Shown: positions 23,120 to 33,778 of the stretch, piece by piece
Numbering within the stretch: position 1 is the first letter of the stretch
Layout of the letters: each line of letters opens with the position of its first letter
NCBI GenBank assembly: GCA_038373885.1
Contig: JAWZYV010019925.1
Span: 339,001-403,000 of the forward strand
DNA: 64,000 bases
Origin: Cheiracanthium punctorium
Lineage: Eukaryota; Arthropoda; Arachnida; Araneae; Cheiracanthiidae
Reading direction: 5' to 3'
The notes under the pieces: model-generated
The model's database searches: none
The model's input: the letters and a program-made list of their open reading frames with translations, nothing else
Told to the model about the DNA's origin: nothing
Translations under genes and position numbers: made by a program

Positions 23120-23763
23120 GGGAAAAAAATAGGTGTGGATTTCTCACCCTTTCCCAAAAACTGAGTGAAATATTTAAAAAATGGATGAGAATTTCTCGCT
23201 ATAGATGTGGGTTGATTAAATACCCAGTGGGTAAGGTATTTATCAGGGTTGGCAAGTTTTTGACGCATGACAGTTTTTGACGGTTTAAACTGTCACGTCA
23301 AAAACCTTAAATATTGCACTTAAATTAATATATGTAATTTGCATATATTTTAATTTTAATACAATTACAAATATTGATCGATTGTTATTGATTATTAATA
23401 TTAATCTACTACAAATATTGACTGTTGTAAAAATACTAATTGATTTCTTCAAAGTTGCACACATTGTGAGATATTATATTAACTTTTAAGAAATATTGTA
23501 AACATCTTTTATACATTTTTACTTCCTTGTACGTAGTATAAGGAAGTAATGTGATCCCGAAAAATTTTGGGGGCCAAATTTCGACATAAAAACCGATTTT
23601 GACTACCTCTAAATTTAATTTAAAAATTTTTTTCGATGCATCTCATCGTAGGCTAGCATGCACGATCATATTAACGCGTCTGCAACTCATTTTGACCAGT
23701 GGCGAGTCTACTGTGGCCAGTTTTTCCATGCCGTCTGTACGTACGTACGTACGTATGTATGTA

Positions 23764-25180
23764 ACTCGCATATCTCAAAAACTATTGGTCGTAGAATGTT
23801 GAGATTTGATATTTAGGATTGTTCTATGATCTAGTTGTGCACCTCCCCTTTTGGTAGCAATCGAATGGATAGTTTATGTACAGGACCGCCCAAAAGATTC
23901 GAAATACATTACGCTCTATGGGCCGAAATTCATTAAACTCGCCTAACTCAAAAGCTATTAGGCGTAGAATGTCGAAACTTCATATTTTGGATAGTTGTAA
24001 CATCTAGTTGTGCACCTCCCCTTTTGGTTCCATTCGACTGGATAGTTTATCTACAGGACTGCCCAAAACATTCGAAATACATTACACTCAATGGGCCGAA
24101 ATTCGTTAAACTCGCATATCTCAAAAACTGTTAGGCGTTGAATGTTGAAACTTTATATTTAGGATTGTTGTAACATCTAGTTGTGCACCTCCCCTTTCGG
24201 TTCCATTCGACTGAATAGTTTATCTACAGGACCGCCCAAAAGATTTGAAATACATTACGCTCTATGGACCGAAATTCATCAAAGCGTTTTTTAGAGGTAT
24301 TGGGTTATTTCAAACGACTCAGAAGTGATATATGCTGTAAAGAGTTAGAAAATGAATTTCTCCATTAAAAAAGTGTCTTTATCATTTATAGTTCTGCTAC
24401 AGGAACACTCAAAAGATTTCCAATACATTACGGTCAATAGCAATTTTAGGGGCATTCATCCATTTCAAGCACAATACCGTCCTACCACATAAGTTAGGTA
24501 ATGGTCCGACCACGGTCACGTGCCTCCCTCAAGAACTATGCCTTTGGTGTACGTGTGTGCATATTTAACTCTCAAATCTCAAAAACTATTATGAAATTTC
24601 ATATATAAGAATGCTGTAACATCTAGTTGTGCATCTCGATTTTTGGTTCCAATCTACTGGAGAGTTTATTTACAGGACCACCGAAAAGAATTTCAGTACC
24701 TTAAAGTCTATGGACATCTTCATTATAATACAACTGTAGACAGTCATTGTTTGGTACATGCCCAAAATCTCGCCGTCTGTCCTCGACCTTGGCGAGTTTT
24801 GGCGAAATATCGCCAAATTTGGCGATAGTCAGTCATTTGGTCGATGCCCAAAGTATCGCCATTTCTCATCGTTCTTGGCGAGTTTTGGCGAAATATCGCC
24901 AAATTTGGCGATAATCTCTCATTGTTCGGTTTATGCTTAAAATCTCGCCAAATGTCGTCGACATTGACGAGTTTCGCAGAAATATCGCCAAATTTGGCGC
25001 CAAAAATTATTTCCTATTTTGTATAACTCTAAAACTTTAGCCCGTAGATTTTTTAACTTTGTATTTAGAACTATTGTAATATCTAACTGTTTTCAATATC
25101 TTTTTTGACAGCAATCGACTGAGAATTTATTTACAGGGTGAGCCAAATGACTTTGAATACATTGAGGTGTATAGATGCAT
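23764..25180 (+). repeat. 173-bp tandem repeat, three tight and two diverged units
   Basis: Units begin at about 23764, 23937 and 24110 (spacing 173), each with CATATCTCAAAAACT-like, TCTAGTTGTGCACCTCCCCT and GTTTATCTACAGGACCGCCC-like segments. Diverged units begin near 24568 and 25026. Divergence increases rightward. Confidence 0.85.
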
Positions 25181-25270
25181 TCAATTCATTGAAAGTCTGT
25201 GGTCAATGACTACTTTGGCTATCCCCAAAATCTCGCTGACTATCTCAAGTTTGTCGGCTTTTGGTGAAAT
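24758..25270 (+). repeat. 86-bp tandem repeat with GGCGAAATATCGCC core
   Basis: Units start at 24758, 24844 and 24933, with a diverged one at about 25221. Each holds CTTGGCGAGTTTTGGCGAAA followed by TATCGCCAAATTTGGCGATA, a stem-forming string. Open frames through it encode repeated MPK…SFGEISPNLA-like peptides; these are most likely a by-product of the repeat, since the period (86) is not a multiple of three. Confidence 0.85.
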
Positions 25271-26618
25271 ATCGCCAAATAAAGTGTCAGAAGGAAATCT
25301 TTCAAATTGAACTCAGCTTGGCGATATCGAAATATTTGGCTAGAAATCGCTAAACCTTACTATTATTGATATTTTATCTCTTTCAAACAAATAAATTTAG
25401 AGGAAGTGCGTCGAAAATATTTTTGATCTAATGGACGTGCAAGGAAGTCATGTGTTGGACACATCAGATTTTTTTTTTTTATCAAGCATGTTGTCAACAA
25501 ACAGAAAAGAGAGTGGAAAAGTAATTTTATTACATACCTAATATGTTCAAAACATTATTCTTGCTGTTGTAACATTAAAATTCTAAATTATCTATCTGCA
25601 TCAAAAATTAGGACTGTCCTTAAAATCTTCCATGGCTTGTAAGTTTCCCCACATGTAAAATACCAATACCATTTTGTGATAAATTTCAATGCTGCATTAC
25701 ATTTAATACGTTGGTTACATTCAATAAATTGGTAATCTATATTGAATGGGAAACTTTTAGTATACTGATAATTAAAGGTGTTTATTTCATTTTATTTAAA
25801 TGACTGAAATTATTATGTTATTTGTTTTTGCTTAAAACCCTTTCAATTTAGGTATTTAGATTAAATCAAAATAAGTTTAATATTTGCTTCTACAGGAAAT
25901 GTTTAGCCATACTTCAGTTTGAAAATTTTGAAAGGCTGCTGAACATTACTTATATATTAACTCTCCCTCCAAATTATATGTATATATACTACTGAATAAA
26001 TTAAATTAAAATTTTTTTATCCTATAAATGGTATTTATTTATTTATACAAAGAAATGTACACTATTGGCAATTATTAATGATCCCAATAATTGTCATTTG
26101 TTGAGAAATATCTCATTTTTTAATATAATAATTATTATTCAATATAATTAACTTTAATTATGTATTTAGTTTAATGCAAAATGAAAATATACTGCACAGT
26201 TAGTTTACATATTGTTTCTTTCTTTCATGGATTAGTTTTTGACGGTTTAAACCAGTTTTTGACGTCAAAAACCCAACCCTGGTATTTATAAATGGGTATT
26301 TACCCCTGCCTCGAGTAAACTCCCAAAAATCAGGGTAATTATGATTTTTTAGTTATTTTTATTCCATGCAACTGGGACTCCCGGTCTGTAAGTCAGGCCC
26401 AGTTACATGCAATAAAAAATATCCCAATTGTAGAACAATCGTATCCCCAGGAACCCTCCCCCTTCCCTGAACCTTTCGAAATGCGAGCATTTTGTGCAGA
26501 ATGGAAATATTTTGTAGGATGCTCGAATTTCTCGCAGTAATAATATTTTAATGTGAAAGAAAGGGGGGGAAAATAACGAGACTCTCGCATCGATATTTAG
26601 ATATGGTATTTTTAAGAA

Positions 26619-26680
26619 CAGTAGACTCGATTAACCGGAATCCGATTATCCGGAACGGCTCCAATTTATTATCTTGATCA
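26619..26680 (+). mobile_element. pogo/Tigger-like terminus, single end
   Basis: CAGTAGACTCGATTAACCGG followed by AATCCGATTATCCGGAACGG matches the style of pogo-superfamily ends. No opposite end was found. The open frame at 26797-27045 downstream shows no transposase motif I recognise. Confidence 0.5.
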
Positions 26681-27066
26681 TGCATAGAAATTAATATGAA
26701 GTACCTCGGTTTAAAAAAAAATCCCGGAGAGAAATTTTATTGAATTGGGAAAAAATGATTCCCTCCCCCCTCAGTGGACGTTAAAACAGTTCTTATTTGC
26801 AGAGGAAAACCTTAGATTTTAAAAATTTACTCTATTCTGAAAATACGGACAAAGAAACAGTGCAACAGTTGTTTAACGGAATAAGAATGCTAGGTAGCTT
26901 TTTAAGTGACGATGATAGTTTTTCCCCTGTACTGTTGTATGTGCATACTAATAACCCTACAGTCTGTACGGGGAAAATCTTTATTATTCTAAACATAATA
27001 TTAACAGGTGAAATGAAGTGCAGTTTGCAGCAAAAGAATGAATAAATCTGAGATTTTTTTTTATAG
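26681..27066. other. unassigned open stretch
   Basis: The frame at 26797-27045 (+, 82 residues; …SENTDKETVQQLFNGIRM…) is the least simple-sequence frame of the area, but has no start context, splice pair or known family. It could be a relic of the pogo-like element just upstream. Confidence 0.3.
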
Positions 27067-27068
27067 TA

Positions 27069-27498
27069 CAGTAACCCCTCGTTATATCGCGCTTGTCGGG
27101 AGGCAAAAAATTTGCATGATATAATGGACAGAGAGGTAGATAAAACTTTACTTTTATGAACATATGCTTTTAAAATATAATAAAATTAATTGTATATTCA
27201 CTGTAATAAAACATATGCTCTTAAACTATAAAAATAGAAGTTTAATTTTTAATTTTATGTATAAATACACATTTCATTTCCTGCTAAAAAAATGATCCAG
27301 AGTCATTTTATTTGATTTTTCTTTCATATCTCTTGCTTTTCAGCAAAGATGAAGGAGCGAAAATTAACTGTGCCTAACTCATGTGATAGGAGATGTATTT
27401 TTCAGATGTACTGTGTGCTTCTCATGTAAAGTAACAAAGCAAAAGCGTACCGAAAAAAATTGGGAGTCAGAAAAAGCGCGATATATCGAGGCGCAATG
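27069..27498 (+). mobile_element. pogo-like MITE (TA-flanked)
   Basis: TA then CAGTAACCCCTCGTTATATCGCG at the left. The right end, read inward, is TACATTGCGCCTCGATATATCGCGC, agreeing over ~25 bases with one indel. TA lies at 27067-27068 and 27499-27500. The interior is AT-rich and non-coding. Confidence 0.7.
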
Positions 27499-27500
27499 TA

Positions 27501-29249
27501 AGGAGAGGTTATTGTACCTTCGATGTAGCTCCGTTAGTAGGTGGAAGAATCTCGAGTCTGCACTCGATTTCCTGCACTTGTTTTCTAACATTTGGGCGAA
27601 TGTGCAGCAATGTAGTTGATAATTCGATCTCATACAATTCATTTATTATTGGAGATAATTCTTATGGCTTTACGATTTCTGATGATCAGGATTATAAACA
27701 GATAATGTCAACAAATGGGTCATACGGGGGTTCTGGTAATAAAATGCGGCAACTATTTTTAATGATTTCATAGGTTTTTTAACTCTCATGAGCGTATGCT
27801 GGGCAGCTTGTTACAGTAAAAGTGAAAGTAGATGAAACTACTTCATCATTTCATTACGTTATTGTCAATAGAACATAGTCTACAGAAATTCTTCTCGAGC
27901 GCGTAGATCTTGATGTACTGAAATTGCTTTGTATAATCAAACAGAGAAATAGGAATGATGCAGGCACCATTTCAATATCATCAATATGCACATCACGCAG
28001 TTGCTTCATATAGGCTCATCTATTGGGATTCTTTTGTGTACTTTGTCAGAAAGACCTGTAATTGCTACGAATAAAGAAGGGGGGGGGGCACATTGTATAA
28101 AGTTTAGTTTTTCGTAATCACTAGTAACTTTCACTAAACTAGTAACTAATCACTAGGCACTTCGTAATTTCAGGCATATTTAAAAGAGTTGGAACATACG
28201 CGAAAATCCAGTCATGCATTTTTAGCTTTTTTTTTTTTTTTGGTTGTTGTTGTTTTGTGTATGTGTGCATTTTGTGTAAAGATTTTTTACGCTGAGTGAC
28301 ATTAAATTAATAAAATTGCCGAAGCAAGTGAAACAATGTGAAAATTTAACTCTTTTGTATTCTATTGAGAGTTGAAGTGACATCATCGTGCCTTAAAAAT
28401 TCACGCGCATTACCAATTACAGCCTGGTAGCGTGCTTTCAGTTTTGTTTTTTTATTAACAACATCTTCCGATAAAGTTGAAGAGTTTTTATGAATTTGGT
28501 TTGTCTGTCTATTTAAACTGCCGTTAATATGGGTTAACTGCTACGAAATCTTACTTAAGTTACTGCTGTGTATTATGGAATATGCCGTATTGAAATGGTA
28601 TTTGCAAAGTAACTAATTAAAAAAAAATTCCCAGGACCATTAAAAAGAATTCTAATGCAATAGATATTATTATAAAAGAATGCTTTCCGTCGAAATATTG
28701 CATATATCAGTGTTCTTCTACCACAAGTTCGAGGACCGGGTCGCCAGTCTTGCGAAAAATTTGTTTAAAAAGTAAGCACCAGCAAATGTCGCACTAACAA
28801 AAAATTGTACCTGTTTAACACGTGAATTCAATGAATAAAATACCCGTATAAGTTATTGTTTTTTGTTGACACCGATTCCCCAAAATCTTTCTCCTATTTT
28901 CGCTAGTTCGCAGATGCAAAAGATTAGGAAACATTGGCGTATTGCGTTTCTGGCTCTTTTACAAGGTCAATCAAAACAATTCCTTTTGTATTAAATTATT
29001 GCCCTCGGAGCCTATCAAAGCCGAATATTTTAGTATCTTACTAGCGCTAACTTGTTCGCCACCATCGTTGTAAAGATGCGGTATCAACACGTTTTCTATA
29101 GTGCCCTCGTTAAGATCATATTTGTTGAAAGTGTTTCATTAATCGATGTTTTCGTCATGATTTATCTATCTTTTGATAAAACAGACGCCTAATTTAACTT
29201 AGCCAATTTTGCCCCATGTTCTTAATGGACATATTCTCTCGCTGTCATC
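27501..29249. other. no gene recognised
   Basis: AT-rich, with a poly-G run near 28079-28088 and a T run near 28229-28240. No exon or bounded element was identified. Confidence 0.5.
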
Positions 29250-29653
29250 CTCTGACGTTTCGACTGTTGCCAGTCACGAAGAGTAGATATGATTTCTATA
29301 AAAATAGTTGCGGTTGACATAGCTCCACGAGCATCCTTTACTTTTTAGCACGTCATTTCCCGTAAAAAAATGGTCACGATTATTTTTAACATCACTGACA
29401 TCTGCTGAAAAATGGAAGAACACGAGAACAGCTGGATCGATTGCCCAATGCTGAAAAAAGAGCAGCCGTTGCCATCGCTCGACTTAACTATCAGCAAGAT
29501 TGCCCACAGCCAGCTGTCGTCAAAAAAGGGTCTAGATCTGTGGCACGCGATGAACGTTTCGATCGTCCGCCATCTTGCTGGTAGTTAAATCGAGCGATGG
29601 CAACGCCTGCCCTTTTTTCAGCATTGGGAAAGGGTTGCGCCTCAAAGGGTTAA
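29250..29653 (+). mobile_element. piggyBac-like hairpin MITE, left end lost
   Basis: Begins inside the unpaired part (CTCTGACGTTTCGACTGTTG), carries both arms with a shortened left arm (ATCAGCAAGATTGCCCACAG) and ends GTTGCGCCTCAAAGGG plus TTAA at 29650-29653. Confidence 0.8.
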
Positions 29654-30188
29654 ATTTCACAGGAATGCATATTATAAAAGTCTTCCCGGATAAAGAATGT
29701 CCACGTTTATTTTCATGGTGAAGTAGATTGTTATTTCACTGTCGGACCTTCTTTTGAAGTCGAGTTTACGAAACCTTCTGCACCAGAACTAGCTCTTGAT
29801 CTGTTTTCGAATTCCTTTTGTTTTCTTGTTTCCAGTTGAAAACTGCTCGCATGGGAACTGGTTTTTGTGCCAACTCCGGTGGTCACTTCAGCCTTTTGTG
29901 TCTGCTACTAAGTTTTCATCAGATTCCTCAGAAACAAAAACACTAGTATGCGTCTGGAAGAAGAGGGGGGGGGGATTCTTTCATGTACGGTTTATTTATT
30001 TAGTCTCTGCAACGCAATAATTTACGACAAATATGCAACAAAGAACAATCTTGGTCAAAATGCTAGACCTGAAATTTGCGCTTTGCACGATTATATGCAT
30101 ATAAATTGTACATTCAATTGTTTAATCTTTCCCGAGAAGCTGAAATCCCCTTAAGGCTCTTTTAACTGGGAATCCTCTTATAAATATT
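29654..30188. other. no gene recognised
   Basis: Contains a G run at about 29964-29972. The small open frames here (29796-30154) are unsupported. Confidence 0.45.
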
Positions 30189-30365
30189 TAGGGATGGACG
30201 CGAGACGAAAAATAAGCGTCTCGCGTCTCGCAAAATAGCCTAAAAGCTTTGTCTCGTCTCGCAAAAATCCCTATATCGTAATGTTAAAAATGTGTGTCTC
30301 GTCTCGCAAAAAAATAGTAAATCTCTGTCTCGTCTCGCAAAAAAGTCGTCTCGCGGCCATTCCTA
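30189..30365 (-). mobile_element. hAT MITE, family C
   Basis: TAGGGATGGACGCGAGACG at the left and GTCTCGCGGCCATTCCTA at the right, with perfect flanking octamers TAAATATT (30181-30188, 30366-30373). The internal units are GTCTCGTCTCGCAAAAA-like, so the body is inverted relative to the copy at 18848. Confidence 0.9.
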
Positions 30366-30373
30366 TAAATATT

Positions 30374-30893
30374 GTATTCACAGTGTTTGTATGAAACACA
30401 TCATTTTAAAAAATAGTTATAAATACAGTTCACTAAAAATGAATTTTTCTTTTATTAAAAATTGAAACTACTTACTCCATTTGCTTTCCAGATTTTTTCG
30501 TTACCGAGACATTTTTATGTTATTTTTCAAATAGGAGTTACGGGGCTGTCCATAAATAATGTCACACCTTTTTTCTTCAATATTTTCCCTTCCTTCCACT
30601 TTGTCACATAATTTCAGGCTTCACCATATACCCCTCCCCACTTTGTCACATGCCAATAAGTTAGAGATATAATTTACAATATTATTCTATTGAAACGAAA
30701 CAATCTATCCATTTTGACATGTTTGGAATAAATGGACATGCGGTGCTTGTGTCTCTCTATACCCTGCTGATGCAAGTATACGCTTTATGCATGTCGGAGT
30801 GTGAAACTTCCCGAATAATTCTATCCACTTTACGCATTTAATTTCTCTTACGCATTTAATTTCTCTTTCAAATAGTTTTTAGTTTTATTCTGT
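30374..30893. other. no gene recognised
   Basis: AT-rich sequence; a near-tandem CTTACGCATTTAATTTCTCT pair lies at 30825-30870. Confidence 0.45.
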
Positions 30894-31615
30894 CTAACCG
30901 TATGAGGCGCAACCCTTTCCCAATGCTGAAAAAAGGGCAGCCGTTGCCATCGCGCGACTTAACTACCAGCAAGCAGTAGCGGATTTAGAGGAGGGGCTAG
31001 GGGGCTTCAGCCCCCCCAAAAGAGATTGCTAAAGAGTAACATTCTGCTTCGTTATGCACTTTGAGTATGTAAAGTGATCTTTTTTAATCACTTAGACCCT
31101 CCCAAAAGTTTTTACATTGGTTTAGACTAAAATTTTGCTTTGTTGTACATTTTGTTTGGGTGAAATAAGCATTTTTCAAAGTGTAGCCCCTCCCAAAACA
31201 GACTTTCTGGATCCGCCACTGCCAGCAAGATGGCGGACGATCGAAACGCGGGCACAGCCAGCTGTCGTCAAAAAAGGGTCTCTAGATCTGTGGCACGTGA
31301 TGAAAGTTTCGGTCGTCCGCCATCTTCCTGGTAGTTAAGTCGTGCGATGGCAACGGCTGCCCTTTTTTCAGCATTGGGCAATCTATCCAGCTGTTCTTGC
31401 GTTCTTCCATTTTTCAGCAGATGTCAGTGCTGTTAAAAATTAATCGTGAGCATTTTTTACGGGAAATGACGTGCTAAAAAGTAAAGGATTCTCGTAGAGC
31501 TATGTCACCTGCAACTATTTTTATAGAAATCAAATCTATTCTTCGTGATTGGCAACAGTCAAAACGTCAGAGTTTGGTGATCCCAGAGCGTGAACACTGC
31601 GCGTTAAAGGGCTAA
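30894..31615 (-). mobile_element. piggyBac-like hairpin MITE flanked by CTAA, interrupted
   Basis: The left end is CTAA (30894-30897) then CCGTATGAGGCGCAACCC; the right end is GCGCGTTAAAGGG then CTAA (31612-31615). Both arms and the unpaired part (AGTGCTGTTAAAAATTAATC, GGCAACAGTCAAAACGTCAG) are present. A 248-bp hAT element is inserted in the left arm. Both flanks read CTAA instead of TTAA. Confidence 0.8.
30974..31221. mobile_element. hAT MITE nested in the piggyBac-like element
   Basis: Ends CAGTAGCGGATTTAGAGG and CTTTCTGGATCCGCCACTG. The perfect octamer CCAGCAAG lies at 30966-30973 and 31222-31229 and belongs to the host element's conserved ...CCAGCAAGATGGCGG string, so the duplication is certain. 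At 248 bp it is non-coding, with AAGTTTTTACATTGG and GTGTAGCCCCTCCC motifs. Confidence 0.93.
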
Positions 31616-31978
31616 AACGATGACCAAGAATGTAGTAATCACTGATCGTACTATTATTACTCGATATGGATACAGGGAAATACGTAACTTTTTTTGAGTG
31701 GCTAGGTTCATCTTTAGCAGTTGCGCCTCCCCGGCAAAAAATGTAAAATGCCGCCCATTTTCTTTATTTTTAAAAAATTATTTTGCATATTTAAGTTACA
31801 ATCCCGCACTTAAAATGTGGTGCCCCGGACAGGGGTTTGGTGTGTTGGGTCCCTCTTCTGGCTTTAATTCCAAAACTCATTTCATTCTGACTAGGACCTT
31901 TATTTACCAAGAATTTTTCGGCACCGGCTATTTGAACTTGCTTTTGACTCACAAATTACTCCGCCTTCCAGAGCCTGA
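31616..31978. other. no gene recognised
   Basis: An open frame runs from 31698 through this stretch into the next mobile element; it has no conserved motif. The CCCCTTTGG/GGGTCCC-type strings hint at old transposon sequence. Confidence 0.4.
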
Positions 31979-32646
31979 TCATAGGTGGTCGGGGCCCCGG
32001 GGCAATAGGATATTTTGGGGCCCCTATACTATCACAAGCATTTTAGCTTTGTTTGCTGTTGCATTTTCCCGACATAAAAATAAAACATTTTTAAAGAATA
32101 CTAAAATTGAATTAAAAATTACCTATTTATTTATACTTATTTAGAACAAGACTATGTATTTAAAAGTGATTTTAATATATTTTTAGTCCTTTTGTATTAT
32201 TAGCGCATGGGTGCGCAAATTCCAGGAATGGCAATTACGAGGCATGGGAGCAAAATTTGTCACTCCAAAAAATTTTCTGGATACGCCAAAAAGTTCGAAA
32301 TTTTCTTTCCTTCATCACGAAATAAAAAATTTTAACTCATGGATATTTTGTGATAAGCATATATATGGCCATACCATACGTTTTCAAAAACTCCTAACTT
32401 CTTGTTTATTGATCCATGAGTCTTAAAGACCATTGAATTAGAACAGAAAATAAATCTTCAAGTCTATTTATTGTTAAAAATTATGCTATAGATATTGCAA
32501 AGGAAATTTAGTTGCAAAAAATTTATCATTGCAGCATGTATGAAATTTAATAAATCATGATAAAAATAAATCGGGAGATTTGAGGGCCCGTATTTTTCGG
32601 GGCCCCGGGCTATTGCCCCGCATGCCTGTGTGATAATCAGGCTCTG
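31979..32646. mobile_element. hAT-type element with GGGGCCCCGGG subterminal motif
   Basis: Ends CAGAGCCTGATCATAGG and, read inward from the right, CAGAGCCTGATTATCACAC. Both subterminal zones contain CGGGGCCCCGGG followed by CAATAG (inverted in the right end). Flanking octamers CCGCCTTC and CCGCATCC match at 6 of 8. At 668 bp it has no transposase. Confidence 0.78.
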
Positions 32647-32731
32647 CCGCATCCCCCCCCTTCCTGCCTTATCGGAAACGAGGTAGTGAGGGGTCGGTGT
32701 AGTCCAGGGTGGCTTAATTTCAAGGTATCAT

Positions 32732-33742
32732 CTCGCCGCGAAAGAAGGGGAAAGAAATGTCCCTTGTTGGTTATCTATTTCCTGTGTTCGAAATAAACCA
32801 GCCGATATGGGAGACCGCCATTTTCACCCACACTCGACGGACTTAGGGAAAAGATTCTTCCTCCCTTTCCCCACTTTTTCCATGTGGTTTCGAGTGAAAT
32901 GGAAATAATACATTGCAATAATGTGAAAAAGGATCGTGCACCTCAAAATTTGTCATGCAGGGGCTTTTATAAGCTATTTATTTAATTTTAACAGAATAAG
33001 TCGATTAGTTAAGAGAACTGTTCCTTTAAAATATCAGATTTCTTTTATTATTAGGCCGCTTTTCAGTGTTTTGTAACTTCAATTTTTGAAACTTAAGAAA
33101 AATTTATTTGGCGTGAACCATAATTAATATGCACAATATGTATCGTGTTTCAGAGGCGTACACCGGACATGGACGGGAGAACTGTACGTGTTTTTAAAGT
33201 GTCAAATTCCATGTAGAATTTTTCATTTACGAAAAAGCTGCCTTTATTTTCTTCGTTTATAACTAAAATAATTTATGAATTAATTTACATTAGGTATAGT
33301 TATATATATATAGTACATTTAAAAAAAGGAATAAAAACGGAAACAATAGGCGACACACACACGCACGCACACATATGTACAGTCGACTCTCAATATCTCG
33401 AAGTCGGCTGGACCGGAAAAAATATTCGATATAACAGAAATTCGAGATATCGAAAATCGCACAAATTACCGACTTATCAGAAAAGTAGAAACATTTTGCT
33501 TCAAAGAGTTTGATTTGATGATATATTCAGGAGTACATTTTTACCGTGTGTTAAACACTGTAAAAACATGCCCCTGAATAAGATATTATGTGTGATTTTC
33601 GATATCTCAAATTTCTGTTATATCGAATATTTTTGCCGGTCCAGCTGACTTCGAGATATTGAGAGTCGACTGTATATATGTGTGCGTGCGTGTGTGTGTC
33701 TGTGTCGCCTATTGTTTCCATTTTTATTCCTTTTTTTAAATT

Positions 33743-33778
<36 letters not shown>

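Larger units (their letters stand above)
23521..25448. mobile_element. inverted-repeat element carrying tandem arrays
   Basis: Starts ACTTCCTTGTACGTAGTATA and ends ACGTGCAAGGAAGT; the outer ~14 bases are inverse with one mismatch (ACTTCCTTGYACGT). The left end also folds on itself (ACTTCCTT…AAGGAAGT within 27 bp). No target duplication is evident (left flank ATTTTT, right flank CATGTG). The interior is a 173-bp array, then an 86-bp array, then further degenerate units. I do not know the superfamily, and no coding sequence is convincing. Confidence 0.6.
23244..26281. mobile_element. 3-kb non-autonomous hAT element
   Basis: Ends CAGGGTTGGCAAGTTTTTGACG and CGTCAAAAACCCAACCCTG, with perfect flanking octamers GTATTTAT at 23236-23243 and 26282-26289. 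Just inside both ends lies TTTTTGACGGTTTAAAC. The interior is AT-rich, has no transposase, and contains a separate inverted-repeat element (23521-25448) with tandem arrays. At 3,038 bp it has the size of an autonomous hAT but none of its coding sequence, as if the coding region had been replaced. Confidence 0.88.
23120..26590 (+). repeat. interspersed repeat R1, copy 2 (split by a hAT element)
   Basis: Sequence at 23120-23243 and 26282-26590 is the reverse complement of the block at 8770-9060 (CTATAGATGTGGGTTGATTA; AAAATCAGGGTAATTATGA; TTACATGCAATAAAAAATA; AATTTCTCGCAGTAATAATA). Here it is interrupted by a 3,038-bp insertion flanked by GTATTTAT, which dates the hAT insertion after R1. Confidence 0.7.

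Noticed and set aside
23720..23762. Repeated GTACGTAC string as a CRISPR-like or regulatory array
   Set aside because: It is a short (GTAC)n/(GTAT)n microsatellite within the tandem-repeat element.
24643..25026. Open frames with repeated MPK…SFGEISPNLA-like peptides
   Set aside because: They are translations of the 86-bp array in alternating frames; the period is not a multiple of three and no single frame persists.
31698..32144. 148-residue open frame
   Set aside because: It runs across the left boundary of the hAT element at 31979, so it is a chance frame through mixed sequence.
33352..33372. CA microsatellites on both sides of 33.5 kb as independent repeats
   Set aside because: They are mirror positions of the same palindrome arm, not separate events.
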